Counted from the first letter of the stretch, positions 42,420 to 51,685 are shown. The stretch is 64,000 nucleotides of DNA from Timonella corticicola (GCF_042683685.1 NZ_JBHUOP010000001.1:558001-622000); one strand, 5' to 3'. A program made the numbers and translations. The notes: generated from the letters alone by a model not told the origin.

Positions 42420-44226
42420 TAGGGAAACTCAGATTCAGTCAGCTTCCGATCTGGGCGTATTTGCGACGATTCGGCGGGGTGTTCAGGTCACACCTGAGAT
42501 CGTGCAGGGGATTGGGTGGACGCTGCTGTTCGCCGTGCTCGCAGCGGCGGGCAAGATCACGGTTCCCCTCGCGGTACAGCAGGCTGTTGACACCGCGGTT
42601 GACCCCGCTGGAATCAACCTCGAGCGCATCCTGCTTGTGTGTTTGGTTGCGTTGGGCGCTGTTCTTGCGTCAGGGCTATGCACTGCATTCATGAACGTCC
42701 GTCTGATCAAAGCCGCCGAGACTGGTCTTGCGCGGTTGCGTGAACGGGCTTTCTCGCACATCCACCAGTTGACCGTGCTCACCCAGAACTCCGAACGCAA
42801 GGGTTCGTTGGTCTCCCGTGTGACCTCGGACGTCGACACGATCTCGATGTTCGTGCAGTGGGGTGGCATCATGCTGCTCACCTCGATTCTCCAACTCGTT
42901 GCGGCAACAGTGGTGATGTTCTGGTTCTCGTGGCAGCTCACCCTCCTGGTGTGGGTTACGTTCATCCCGTTTGTGATCCTGTTGCAGCCCGCGCAGCGTG
43001 CCGTGAACCGTGGCTTTACAGCGGTGCGCGCCAAGATGGGTGCCCTGCTCGGAGCCGTGTCGGAGTCCGTTGTCGGCGCTTCCACCGTGACGGCCTACGG
43101 CATCGGTCCGCGCACCGAGGCGAAGATCAACACTGCCGTGGAAGAACACCGCGTCAGCGGCATCGATGCGATGAAGAAGGTCGCGATCTCCTTTTCAGCC
43201 GGAGTCTTCGCGGCGAACCTCGTGCTTGTGGTCGTTGTCATCGGTGGCGCATATCTTGGGGTGGCGGGAGAGATCACCCCGGGACAACTCGTCGCGTTCC
43301 TGTTCCTGGTCCAGTTGTTCACTGGCCCGGTCCAGTTGGCAACCGAGGTCCTCAACGAAATGCAGAACGCGGTGGCCGGATGGCGTCGCGTGCTTGCGAT
43401 TCTGGAGACCGAGATTGACGTTCCCTTCAAAGACGCGTCCACCACGACGATTCCTTCGGGACCGTCCCATCTGGTCGTCGAGAAGCTGGACTACAACTAT
43501 CCTGGCGGTCCAAAGGTGCTCGATAGCGTGGACCTGAATATTGCTCCCGGCCAGCGCGTTGCGGTCGTGGGCGAGACTGGCTCCGGTAAGACCACGCTGG
43601 CCAAACTGATTACTCGGTTTGTCGACCCAGTCCAGGGACGCGTGCTGCTTGATGGCATCGACCTGCGTGACCACAGCGAACATGACCTGCGTCGGCGAGT
43701 CTTGCTCGTGCCACAGGAGGGGTTCCTGTTCGCGACCTCACTACGGGCAAACATCTCCTACCCGCTCATTGCGTCGGGGGAGTACAGCGAGGCGGAGATC
43801 GCCACGAGGGTTGAGGGCGCCGTGAGCGCACTCGGCCTTGATCCGTGGCTGGCCAACTTCCCGGCAGGCCTCGATTCCGAGGTGGGGCAACGAGGCGAGA
43901 GGCTTTCGGCTGGCGAGCGTCAACTTGTTGCGCTGGCTCGAGCGTATGTGTGCGAAGCGGATCTGCTTGTGATGGATGAGGTCACGTCCGCCGTTGACCC
44001 GGCAACCGAGGTCGCTATCTCGCGGGCACTCGATGCTCTCATGGAGAACAAATCCACCGTGACGATCGCGCACAGGCTCTCGACTGCACAAAACAGTGAT
44101 GTGGTGGTGGTCATGGATCGAGGTCGCGTCGTTGAACTTGGGTCTCATGATGACCTGATCGCTCGGGAGGGACGCTACGCCGCGATGTTCTCCGCATGGC
44201 TCGCTCAAACCAATTCGCAGGTGTGA
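42412..44226 (+). CDS. ABC exporter subunit with canonical catalytic Glu and His
   Basis: Second half-transporter (604 aa) with TM domain and NBD. Walker A GETGSGKT, Walker B MDEVTSAVD (Glu523) and H-loop IAHR (His554) are intact. The signature is LSAGE instead of LSGGQ (from residue 498). Combined with the upstream subunit this gives one complete and one degenerate ATP site, the pattern of TM287/288- and LmrCD-type heterodimers. AGGAGG upstream of ATG 42412 fixes the start; the 8-bp overlap supports one-to-one translation. Confidence 0.91.
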   Translation: MADRETQIQSASDLGVFATIRRGVQVTPEIVQGIGWTLLFAVLAAAGKITVPLAVQQAVDTAVDPAGINLERILLVCLVALGAVLASGLCTAFMNVRLIKAAETGLARLRERAFSHIHQLTVLTQNSERKGSLVSRVTSDVDTISMFVQWGGIMLLTSILQLVAATVVMFWFSWQLTLLVWVTFIPFVILLQPAQRAVNRGFTAVRAKMGALLGAVSESVVGASTVTAYGIGPRTEAKINTAVEEHRVSGIDAMKKVAISFSAGVFAANLVLVVVVIGGAYLGVAGEITPGQLVAFLFLVQLFTGPVQLATEVLNEMQNAVAGWRRVLAILETEIDVPFKDASTTTIPSGPSHLVVEKLDYNYPGGPKVLDSVDLNIAPGQRVAVVGETGSGKTTLAKLITRFVDPVQGRVLLDGIDLRDHSEHDLRRRVLLVPQEGFLFATSLRANISYPLIASGEYSEAEIATRVEGAVSALGLDPWLANFPAGLDSEVGQRGERLSAGERQLVALARAYVCEADLLVMDEVTSAVDPATEVAISRALDALMENKSTVTIAHRLSTAQNSDVVVVMDRGRVVELGSHDDLIAREGRYAAMFSAWLAQTNSQV

Positions 44227-44234
44227 CCGCGCGG

Positions 44235-44280
44235 ATGTGGTGGCGGGTCCAACCCGCACAGGCTGGACCCACCACCACAT
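44235..44280 (+). terminator. Hairpin after the ABC exporter genes
   Basis: A ~19-bp stem (44235-44253 with 44262-44280, one mismatch), loop 8 nt, starting 9 nt past the stop. The T-tail is absent; probably terminates the hisF-ABC transcript. Confidence 0.65.
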
Positions 44281-44353
44281 AGAGTACGAGGCGTGTTGGG
44301 TCGCACGGTGGACAGATTGTCTTGTTGGCTGTCCACCATGGGAAAATATCTGC

Positions 44354-44782
44354 GTGACTGGTACGAACGAATCCTTGGCTCCATCCCTTGACCCGCAGAT
44401 CGCTCAGCGACTCAAACGGGATGTCAACGGGCTGTTTGCCGCAATCATCCAGCAGCACGACACCAAAGACGTGCTCATGCTTGGCTTCATGGACGACGAG
44501 GCGTTGCGCCGCACCCTGGCGGAAGGCCGTGTCACCTTCTACTCAAGATCCCGGCAGGAATACTGGCGTAAGGGCGACACCTCCGGTCACTATCAGTTTG
44601 TTAAGGAAGTGGCCATCGACTGCGATGGCGATGCGCTGCTGATCAAGGTCGATCAGGTTGGTGCCGCCTGCCACACGGGAGAGCGGACCTGCTTTGACAC
44701 CGGCGGCACACTTCCAGCGCATGTCATCGAAGAACACTTCACCGGCGCAGTTGACGCCGCAGCACACGAAAGCGAGGCGTAG
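44354..44782 (+). CDS. hisI: Phosphoribosyl-AMP cyclohydrolase HisI
   Basis: Opens the adenine ring of PR-AMP in histidine synthesis. 142 aa, monofunctional (no HisE domain). Family residues are visible: QHDTKDVLMLGFMDDEALRRTL, YSRSRQEYWRKGDTSGH, the metal site Asp cluster in IDCDGDALL and zinc Cys in CHTGERTC. GTG 44354 is chosen because homology starts shortly after; an upstream in-frame GTG at 44237 would overlap the terminator hairpin. It is followed by trpE after 2 nt, so His and Trp synthesis are linked transcriptionally here. Confidence 0.93.
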   Translation: MTGTNESLAPSLDPQIAQRLKRDVNGLFAAIIQQHDTKDVLMLGFMDDEALRRTLAEGRVTFYSRSRQEYWRKGDTSGHYQFVKEVAIDCDGDALLIKVDQVGAACHTGERTCFDTGGTLPAHVIEEHFTGAVDAAAHESEA

Positions 44783-44784
44783 GT

Positions 44785-46371
44785 ATGACCATCGAGATGC
44801 AGACCAAGCTGCCAAGTGGTGGATCGCAGTTCTCGTGGGGCAAGACCTGGCCTGCGCTGGAAAACTTCCGTGAAATCGCTGCCCAGCGCCGTGTCGTCCC
44901 GGTTGTGCGTAAGATCCTCGCCGACGATGTCACCCCCCTGGGAATCTATCGGGCACTTGCGGGAGGTCGACGCGGCACCTTTCTCCTTGAATCCGCTGAG
45001 ATCGATGGAACATGGTCGCGGTACTCATTCATCGGCGTGAACTCTCGTGCGACGCTTACCGCCGTAGACGATGACGTAGTCTGGCACGGTGACGTACCTG
45101 CGGGTATTCCAACCTCGGGCAAGCCGCTTGAAGTGCTCGATGCCGCGTTGCGTGCACTGCACACCGAGGCCATCGAGGGCTTGCCTCCCTTCACGGGTGG
45201 CCTCGTCGGTTCGATGGGCTGGGACATCATTAGGCAGTGGGAGCCAACCCTGCCATCGAATGCCCCCATTGAGATTGATGCCCCGGACATGAGCCTGTGC
45301 CTGGCATCCGACCTGGCCGTTGTGGACCACGTTGATGGGTCGATCTGGTTGATCGCAAATGCCATCAACTTCAACAACACTGACGAGCACGTTGACGAAG
45401 CGTATGCGGATGCCGTTGTCCGTCTTGACGCAATGGAAGAGACACTTGAAGCGGGTATAGCGGCCGGATTTGGTTCAGTACCGCGGATTCTCGACGACTC
45501 GGTGGCAGAACCGGACATTGAGTTCCGGACTACCCGTGAGCAGTACTCCGAGATGATTGCGCGGGGCAAGGAAGCGATCCGTAACGGGGAGGTCTTCCAG
45601 ATCGTACTGTCCCAGCGATTCGATGTGGAAACGCACGCCACCCCGCTCGATGTGTACCGCGTGCTACGCACAGTCAATCCAAGCCCGTACATGTACTACT
45701 TCGAACTGACCGACCACAAGGGCGAAGGCTACTCGGTGGTCGGCTCAAGCCCGGAAACCCTGGTCAAGATCGTGGAGGGCAAAGTCACGACCTATCCGAT
45801 CGCAGGCTCGCGCCCACGCGGAGAGACCCTCGAAGAGGACATTCTCAACGGTAAGGACGTGCGTGAGGACCCAAAGGAAGTCGCAGAGCACATCATGCTC
45901 GTGGACCTTTCCCGCAATGACCTGGTCAAGGTATGCGAACCGGGCAGCGTTGAGGTGGTTGAGTTCATGGCGATCAAACGCTTCAGCCACATCATGCACA
46001 TGTGTTCGACCGTTATCGGGAGACTGCGTCAGGGCAAGACCGCGCTTGACGTGTTCACCGCAACCTTCCCTGCAGGAACCCTGTCGGGCGCTCCCAAGAA
46101 CCGTGCGGTTGCCCTCATCGACGAGTATGAGCAGGCGTCGCGTGGTGTGTACGGTGGAACTCTTGGGTACTTTGGCTTCGATGGAAACATGGACATGGCC
46201 ATCGCGATTCGTACCGCATACATGAAGAACGGCCGCGCGAGCGTTCAGGCGGGCGGCGGTATCGTGGCCGATTCGCAGGAGGAGCCGGAATACTGGGAGA
46301 CCCGCAACAAAGCGGCCGCCGTGCTCCGGGCAATTGCGACGGCTCACAAGCTCTCTGCGCGACGTAAGTAG
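44785..46371 (+). CDS. trpE: Anthranilate synthase component I TrpE
   Basis: Makes anthranilate from chorismate and ammonia supplied by TrpG (not in this window). 528 aa. The feedback-inhibition motif LLESAE is at about residues 68-73, so tryptophan inhibition is likely preserved. The chorismate-binding domain has VGSSPETLVKI, IAGSRPRG, DLSRNDL, MHMCSTVIG and the C-terminal GTLSGAPKNRAV and QAGGGIVADSQEEPEYWET. Typical of actinobacterial TrpE. Tightly coupled to hisI (2-nt gap). Confidence 0.96.
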   Translation: MTIEMQTKLPSGGSQFSWGKTWPALENFREIAAQRRVVPVVRKILADDVTPLGIYRALAGGRRGTFLLESAEIDGTWSRYSFIGVNSRATLTAVDDDVVWHGDVPAGIPTSGKPLEVLDAALRALHTEAIEGLPPFTGGLVGSMGWDIIRQWEPTLPSNAPIEIDAPDMSLCLASDLAVVDHVDGSIWLIANAINFNNTDEHVDEAYADAVVRLDAMEETLEAGIAAGFGSVPRILDDSVAEPDIEFRTTREQYSEMIARGKEAIRNGEVFQIVLSQRFDVETHATPLDVYRVLRTVNPSPYMYYFELTDHKGEGYSVVGSSPETLVKIVEGKVTTYPIAGSRPRGETLEEDILNGKDVREDPKEVAEHIMLVDLSRNDLVKVCEPGSVEVVEFMAIKRFSHIMHMCSTVIGRLRQGKTALDVFTATFPAGTLSGAPKNRAVALIDEYEQASRGVYGGTLGYFGFDGNMDMAIAIRTAYMKNGRASVQAGGGIVADSQEEPEYWETRNKAAAVLRAIATAHKLSARRK

Positions 46372-46380
46372 ACTGACTCT

Positions 46381-47031
46381 ATGAACGCATCCGTAACTGC
46401 CACGCGTCGGAGCATCGGTCGCAGGCACGTGGTCCTGTCGATCCTTGTGCTGGCGATCATCGTCATTTCGACTGCGAACCTCACCTGGTTTCAGGTGTCC
46501 ACGCAGTCAGTATTGGCGCAGGAGATAAGTGTTCAAGCCTCTGGTCAGGGCATGTCGCCGGGTCTCACCGCTGCGGGACTGGTTGCGATAGCCTCGGCAC
46601 TGTTCCTCAGCATCAGCAAACGAATCGGCAGTTACATCGCGCTGAGCGCAACCATGCTAGCCGGGGCGTTGATTGCCTTCGCGGCGATCTTGGTGCTGGC
46701 TGACCCCATTGCCCGCTTTGCGGGCGTGTATGCGGAGGCGACGGGCGCTGATGCGGTTCCCGAGAACCTCATCACCCTGCCGTGGCCCTACGCGACCATC
46801 GCCGGTGGCGTACTGCTCGTCGTCAGTGGGGTGTTCGCTCTGACCCAGGCGGGCAACTGGGCACAGGGGAGCACCAAATATGACGCACCGGCTCGCGGGA
46901 GTGCAACGGATACGGATGCACATGCACCGCAGACCACACCCCAAGCAGGGCGGCCCGCGGGGGAGGAACTCACCGATGAGCGCGTACTGTGGGACTCCCT
47001 GACCGAGGGAATTGACCCAACCGACCGATAG
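46381..47031 (+). CDS. Trp-region conserved membrane protein
   Basis: 216-aa membrane protein of the actinobacterial family located beside trpE-trpC (Trp_oprn_chp). Four hydrophobic segments: residues ~18-37, 57-75, 82-104 and 135-155. NLTWFQV with a TM1-TM2 loop is the conserved signature. The C-terminal tail is polar and cytoplasmic or disordered. Role unknown; a part in Trp transport or membrane association of the pathway has been guessed only from context. TAGACT (46369-46374) lies six nt before the ATG inside the trpE stop region, so it may have its own leaderless transcript. Confidence 0.83.
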   Translation: MNASVTATRRSIGRRHVVLSILVLAIIVISTANLTWFQVSTQSVLAQEISVQASGQGMSPGLTAAGLVAIASALFLSISKRIGSYIALSATMLAGALIAFAAILVLADPIARFAGVYAEATGADAVPENLITLPWPYATIAGGVLLVVSGVFALTQAGNWAQGSTKYDAPARGSATDTDAHAPQTTPQAGRPAGEELTDERVLWDSLTEGIDPTDR

Positions 47032-47146
47032 CGTCAGCAAAGCATCTTGTACAGCAGACATCACGCGCGAGACATGGGTCGAAAGTCCGTATGTCGTGCA
47101 AAAACCTTGTACGCTAGGTGTGGAACGACCTTCGAAAGGGAGAATC

Positions 47147-47425
47147 ATGTCAGCTAAGGACGCGGCAAACGCTCCAAGCATCCTTGCGCCACAGGGCGTA
47201 GAGCTTCCAGACAATGCGCCACCGCACAACCACGGTCACACAACCGCTGCCTGGTTCCTGACCATTTTCGGAATGGTCGGAAGCATCCTGATCGGTGTGG
47301 GCATGCCGTTGGAGTCAACCGCACTCATCATCGTCGGAGTCGCCGTCGTCGTGATCGGCGCTGTTGGCGGTCTGGTCCTGTCGCTTGCAGGCAAGGGGCA
47401 ACCGCACGCGGCGTTGCGCCGTTGA
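47147..47425 (+). CDS. Small two-TM protein conserved in the trp region (HGC-like)
   Basis: 92 aa with a polar N-terminus (PPHNHGHTTAAW) and two TM helices (about residues 32-53 and 58-79). The HNHGHTTAAWF motif followed by paired TMs is shared by actinobacterial proteins encoded between the Trp membrane protein and trpC. GGGAG lies upstream of ATG 47147; a longer frame to 47012 lacks conservation. Function unknown. Confidence 0.75.
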   Translation: MSAKDAANAPSILAPQGVELPDNAPPHNHGHTTAAWFLTIFGMVGSILIGVGMPLESTALIIVGVAVVVIGAVGGLVLSLAGKGQPHAALRR

Positions 47426-47437
47426 TGTAGCCGAACG

Positions 47438-47468
47438 AATGCCTTCGACAACCGTTGTCGGAGGCATT
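47438..47468 (+). terminator. Rho-independent terminator before trpC
   Basis: AATGCCTTCGACAAC pairs with 47454-47468 (one G-U) and is followed by TTTTGTTTT. Strong intrinsic terminator, so trpC-trpB-trpA must have a separate promoter within 47470-47674, where TACTAT (47595-47600) is a candidate -10. Confidence 0.88.
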
Positions 47469-47674
47469 TTGTTTTATTGTGTGTGGAGTTCTTCGGGCAG
47501 TGCGCGGTGAAGCGGCACAGAAATCGTCTCAACCTATGTCGCCGCAGGTGTCTCAAGGGGCGGCAGCCGAACTTCTTGCCATGTGGAACCTGTCTACTAT
47601 GGCCTAGGACACGTAAGAAAAAGCTTATGAGCGGTGGGAACCAAACGCGCTCATTTCCTGGAGGTTAAACACGT

Positions 47675-48490
47675 ATGACCGTGCTAGACGACATCATTGC
47701 CGGGGTGCGCGAAGACCTGGCAGTGCGTGAGGCCCGCACGTCGTTGGCTGAACTCAAGGAGATGGCGGCACGTCAGCCAAGCGCCAAGGAGTGCATGGGG
47801 CGGCTGAGCGACCCGGAGGCGATCGGCGTTATCGCAGAGGTCAAGCGCAAGAGCCCGAGCAAGGGTGAGTTGGCCGACATTCCAGACCCGGCGGTGCTGG
47901 CTCGCGAATACGAACTGGGCGGCGCGGCCGTTGTGTCGGTTTTGACGGAGGAACGTCGGTTTGGCGGTAGTCTCGCCGACCTCAAGGCCGTTCGCGCCGC
48001 CGTGGACATTCCGATTCTCCGCAAGGACTTCGTGGTCACCCCGTACCAGGTGTGGGAGGCCCGTGCGTACGGTGCCGATGTGGTGCTGCTGATCGTTGCG
48101 GCGCTTGAGCAGACTGTTCTGGAATCGCTCATCGAACGCATTGAATCCCTTGGCATGACCGCACTCGTTGAGGTTCACACGGTCCAGGAGGTCGAGCGGG
48201 CCGTGGCTGCCGGTGCCAAGTTGATCGGTATCAATTCCCGCAACCTCAAGACCCTTGAGGTTAACCGCGACACCTTCGCTGAGGTTGCGCCGTCCATCCC
48301 TGCAGGGTGCGTGCGCGTGGCGGAGTCCGGTGTGCGTGGTCCACACGATGTGGTCGAGTATGTTCGGCATGGCGCGGACGCGGTGCTCGTCGGTGAGGCC
48401 CTCGTGACGGGAACCGAGCCGCGTTCGGCGGTCGCTGACCTGGTAGCGGCTGGCTCTCATCCATCCCTTCGATCTTTCCGTCACCAGTGA
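47675..48490 (+). CDS. trpC: Indole-3-glycerol phosphate synthase TrpC
   Basis: Converts CdRP to indole-3-glycerol phosphate. 271-aa TIM barrel. Motifs: IAEVKRKSPSKGEL with the catalytic Lys, ILRKDFVVTPYQVWEARAYGADVVLLI, EVHTVQEVERAVAAGAKLIGINSRNLKTLEV, and VAESGVRGPHDV. CTGGAGG lies about ten nt before the ATG. Monofunctional: TrpF is absent here, as expected for actinobacteria, where PriA usually performs the TrpF step. Confidence 0.96.
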   Translation: MTVLDDIIAGVREDLAVREARTSLAELKEMAARQPSAKECMGRLSDPEAIGVIAEVKRKSPSKGELADIPDPAVLAREYELGGAAVVSVLTEERRFGGSLADLKAVRAAVDIPILRKDFVVTPYQVWEARAYGADVVLLIVAALEQTVLESLIERIESLGMTALVEVHTVQEVERAVAAGAKLIGINSRNLKTLEVNRDTFAEVAPSIPAGCVRVAESGVRGPHDVVEYVRHGADAVLVGEALVTGTEPRSAVADLVAAGSHPSLRSFRHQ

Positions 48491-48589
48491 CGCACGGTGT
48501 CATCGCTTGCTCAACCTCAACCGGATGAGTTTGCCACCCGCCACAGCGCGGACAAGCAAGACAAGAGTTACAACCATTTGGAGTGTGCA

Positions 48590-49837
48590 ATGACAGCTTC
48601 GCTGCAGAGCCTACCCGGACCATTCTTCGGTGAGTTCGGTGGCCGCTACATGCCGGAGGCGCTCATCGCGGCGCTCGACGAGCTCGAGGCGACCTACAAC
48701 GCGGCTAAGGTCGACCCCGCGTTCAACGAGGAGTTGCTGCGGTTGCACAAGTCCTACTCGGGGCGCCCATCAATCATCACCGAGGCACCACGGTTTGCGG
48801 AGCATGCCGGGGGAGCACGCATCTTCTTGAAACGCGAGGACCTCAACCACACGGGCTCGCACAAGATCAACAACGTGCTTGGACAAGCACTGCTGACCAA
48901 ACTCGTGGGCAAGAGGCGAGTCATCGCGGAGACTGGGGCTGGCCAGCATGGCGTTGCCACGGCGACTGCCGCTGCGCTGTTCGATCTTGACTGTGTCGTG
49001 TACATGGGTGAGGAAGACACCAAACGTCAGGCGTTGAATGTCGCGCGCATGCGCCTGCTCGGCGCAGAGGTCATTCCGGTGACCACGGGATCGCGTACGC
49101 TCAAGGACGCAATCAACGAGGCCCTGCGCGACTGGGTCACAAACGTTGAGACCACCAACTACGTGTTCGGAACCGCCGCTGGACCACACCCGTTCCCAGC
49201 GATGGTGCGTGACTTCCAGCGCATCATCGGCGTCGAGGCGCGCGAGCAGATGCTCGCTGAGATCGGACGTCTACCGGATGTGGTTGCCGCGTGCGTTGGT
49301 GGCGGCTCGAATGCGATCGGCATCTTTGACGCCTTCCTTGACGACGAGTCGGTCCGGTTGGTCGGTTTGGAGGCCGGTGGCGACGGGATCGAGACCGGTC
49401 GGCACGCTTCCACGATTACCGGTGGAGCCCCTGGTGTTCTACACGGAACTCGGTCCTACCTGCTTCAGGACGAGGATGGTCAAACAGTTGAGTCGCACTC
49501 GATCTCGGCTGGTCTGGACTATCCGGGAGTGGGGCCGCAGCACGCTCACTTGGCTGCGATCGGTCGTGCGGAGTATCGCGGGATCACCGATGCCGAGGCG
49601 ATGGAGGCGCTGCGCCTGCTGTCGCGTACTGAGGGCATCATTCCGGCGATTGAGTCGGCGCACGCTTTGGCTGGCGCGCTGCAACTCGGACGTGAGGCCG
49701 CTGAGGCTGGACGTGCCGATGAGGTCATCCTGGTGAACCTGTCAGGCCGTGGCGACAAGGATGTGGCTACGGCTGCTCGCTGGTTCGATCTGGTGGATGC
49801 TGATGCAGATTTGGGTTCGGAAGGGGCAATCGGATGA
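48590..49837 (+). CDS. trpB: Tryptophan synthase beta subunit TrpB
   Basis: PLP enzyme joining indole and serine. 415 aa. The PLP Lys is in NHTGSHKINNVLGQA, GAGQHGVATATAAA follows, and CVGGGSNAIGIF binds the phosphate. The N-terminal GPFFGEFGGRYMPEAL begins soon after ATG 48590, which has GGAG upstream. A longer frame to 48497 is not conserved. It sits 99 nt after trpC and overlaps trpA by four bases. Confidence 0.96.
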   Translation: MTASLQSLPGPFFGEFGGRYMPEALIAALDELEATYNAAKVDPAFNEELLRLHKSYSGRPSIITEAPRFAEHAGGARIFLKREDLNHTGSHKINNVLGQALLTKLVGKRRVIAETGAGQHGVATATAAALFDLDCVVYMGEEDTKRQALNVARMRLLGAEVIPVTTGSRTLKDAINEALRDWVTNVETTNYVFGTAAGPHPFPAMVRDFQRIIGVEAREQMLAEIGRLPDVVAACVGGGSNAIGIFDAFLDDESVRLVGLEAGGDGIETGRHASTITGGAPGVLHGTRSYLLQDEDGQTVESHSISAGLDYPGVGPQHAHLAAIGRAEYRGITDAEAMEALRLLSRTEGIIPAIESAHALAGALQLGREAAEAGRADEVILVNLSGRGDKDVATAARWFDLVDADADLGSEGAIG

Positions 49838-50637
49838 GTGCGGTATCGGACAAGCTCCTGGAGTTGCGCGAGACGGAAAACCGCGCAGCGTTGATTGGGT
49901 ATCTGCCGGTGGGCTATCCCTCGGTTGAGGGATCTATCGCTGCTGCCCGCGCTCTGATCGAGGCGGGCGCGGATATCCTTGAACTAGGTATCCCGTACTC
50001 GGACCCGGTCATGGACGGCGAGACCATCCAGGTGGCTGTTCAAGAAGCACTTGAAAATGGCGTGCGTACTCGTGACGTGTTCACGGTGATTGAGGCGATC
50101 CGCGATCTTGGTGCGCCAATTCTTGTGATGACGTATTTCAACCCGATCTACCGTTACGGTTTGCGTGAGTTTGCCCGTGACCTTAAAGCGGCTGGTGGCG
50201 CTGGTCTGATCACGCCGGACCTGACGCCCGATGCGGCGCAGGAGTGGATCGACGTTGCTGACGAGTTCGAGTTGGACAAGGTCTTCCTCGTAGCGCCCTC
50301 ATCAACGGATGCCCGTTTGAAACTTACCGCTGATGCGTCGCGTGGGTTTGTGTACGCGGCGTCAACCATGGGCGTGACTGGCGAACGTACGTCACTCGGC
50401 GAGGCCGCAGAGGTACTCGTTGAGCGCACCCGCGCCGCTGGCGCACCGTATGTATGCGTTGGGCTTGGCGTTTCCAAACCGGAACAAGCACGCGATGTCG
50501 GACGTTACGCTGATGGAGTGATCGTGGGATCGGCCTTCGTGCGCCCACTGTCACAGGATGGCCCACTCGATGACCGCATCACCGCGATGCAGGACGTTGC
50601 CCGTTCGCTTTCCGCCGGTATCCGCGAAGCACGATAA
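49834..50637 (+). CDS. trpA: Tryptophan synthase alpha subunit TrpA
   Basis: Cleaves indole-3-glycerol phosphate and channels indole to TrpB. 267 aa. Catalytic Glu in ADILELGIPYSDPVMDG with the Asp in loop 2 (GLITPDLTPDAA), plus VYAASTMGVTGERTS and VCVGLGVSKPEQA. Start overlaps the trpB stop (ATGA), consistent with stoichiometric coupling. It is followed 15 nt later by lgt. Confidence 0.96.
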   Translation: MSAVSDKLLELRETENRAALIGYLPVGYPSVEGSIAAARALIEAGADILELGIPYSDPVMDGETIQVAVQEALENGVRTRDVFTVIEAIRDLGAPILVMTYFNPIYRYGLREFARDLKAAGGAGLITPDLTPDAAQEWIDVADEFELDKVFLVAPSSTDARLKLTADASRGFVYAASTMGVTGERTSLGEAAEVLVERTRAAGAPYVCVGLGVSKPEQARDVGRYADGVIVGSAFVRPLSQDGPLDDRITAMQDVARSLSAGIREAR

Positions 50638-50652
50638 GTAAGGCAGTTTAAG

Positions 50653-51516
50653 TTGTTGAACCCTACGGTATGGGCCTCGATTCCCAGCCCTTCCCAGAGC
50701 GTGTGGTACCTCGGTCCATTCCCACTGAGGGCATATGCCCTGTGCATCATCCTCGGTATCGTGGTCGCGGGTTGGCTCACTGCCAAGCGGATCGTCCACC
50801 GTGGCGGTACGGCGGAACAGGTGTTCGATGTATCGTTCATCGCCGTGATCTTCGGTATCATCGGTGGCCGTCTGTATCACGTCATCTCTAGCCCGCGCGC
50901 ATACTTCGGCGAGGGTGGGGACCCCATCAAGGCCCTGTACATCTGGGAGGGTGGCCTCGGCATCTGGGGGGCCATTGCTCTGGGTGCTGTGGGTGCCTGG
51001 ATTGGCTGTAAGCGTGTTGGGCTGCGTTTCTCCGCCTACGCGGACGCCATCGCCCCCGGACTGCTCATCGCACAGGCAATCGGACGCCTTGGCAACTGGT
51101 TCAACCAGGAGCTCTTTGGTGGTCCAACCACGTTGCCGTGGGGCCTCGAGATCGATGACCGTCACCTGCCCGCTGGCTTCGAGTCCGGCACTCTGTTCCA
51201 CCCGACCTTCCTCTACGAACTGCTCTGGTGCCTTGCTGCGGCCGCGGTAATCCTGTGGCTCGACAAGAAGCGCGATTTCAAGCCGGGTCAGGTCATGTGG
51301 CTGTACGTCATGCTGTACACGATGGGTAGGCTGTGGATCGAGGCGCTGCGTATCGATGACGCGGAGTTGATCTTGGGTCTGCGTTTGAACATCTGGACCT
51401 CGATCATCATCTTCATCGTCGGTCTGGTGGGCTTCGTAGTCGCCGGAAAACGTAACAATCAGATTAACGAGAAGCACGAGGACGAAACACAAGAGCCCCT
51501 CGACGCTGAGGCCTGA
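50653..51516 (+). CDS. lgt: Prolipoprotein diacylglyceryl transferase Lgt
   Basis: Membrane enzyme that attaches diacylglycerol to the lipobox Cys of preprolipoproteins, such as the FKBP lipoprotein in this window. 287 aa, seven hydrophobic segments. Key residues: the Lgt signature AQAIGRLGNWFNQELFGGPT contains the essential Arg, Asn and Glu, and GLGIWGA and HPTFLYE supply others. A short charged C-terminus follows. The start is TTG 50653 with AAGG upstream (a second TTG at 50656 is equivalent). It follows trpA in many actinobacteria. Confidence 0.95.
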   Translation: MLNPTVWASIPSPSQSVWYLGPFPLRAYALCIILGIVVAGWLTAKRIVHRGGTAEQVFDVSFIAVIFGIIGGRLYHVISSPRAYFGEGGDPIKALYIWEGGLGIWGAIALGAVGAWIGCKRVGLRFSAYADAIAPGLLIAQAIGRLGNWFNQELFGGPTTLPWGLEIDDRHLPAGFESGTLFHPTFLYELLWCLAAAAVILWLDKKRDFKPGQVMWLYVMLYTMGRLWIEALRIDDAELILGLRLNIWTSIIIFIVGLVGFVVAGKRNNQINEKHEDETQEPLDAEA

Positions 51517-51531
51517 TCACGCCTCAACATG

Positions 51532-51572
51532 GGCGGGTTGCCACGCGTTTTGCGTGGTAACCCGCCTTTTTT
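51532..51572 (+). terminator. Terminator after lgt
   Basis: GGCGGGTTGCCACGC pairs with 51552-51566 (one mismatch) and is followed by T6. Confidence 0.93.
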
Positions 51573-51616
51573 GCGGGCTATGTCGGGAGCAAAGATTTTC
51601 GCAACACCATAATCAC

Positions 51617-51685
51617 GTAAAACTCCCGAAACATAGAAAAAACTTGGGCGAAAAATAGCGGAATTGTGCGTAACTTGAGTGATAC
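51617..51685 (+). promoter_or_regulatory. Two GlnR-like boxes upstream of gltB
   Basis: GTAAA-N6-GAAAC (51617-51632) and GTAAC-N6-GATAC (51670-51685) each fit the actinobacterial GlnR half-site pattern gTnAc-N6-GaAAc with one or no deviations. They are 53 nt apart and lie 150-215 nt before gltB. Downstream, ACCACTGGGAAC...GTTCCAGTGGT (about 51707-51730) forms a further imperfect palindrome. Nitrogen control of gltBD is plausible; no GlnR gene is in the window. Confidence 0.5.

Noticed and set aside
47470..47674. trp attenuator with leader peptide before trpC
   Set aside because: No short frame with tandem Trp codons and no mutually exclusive hairpins could be identified by eye.
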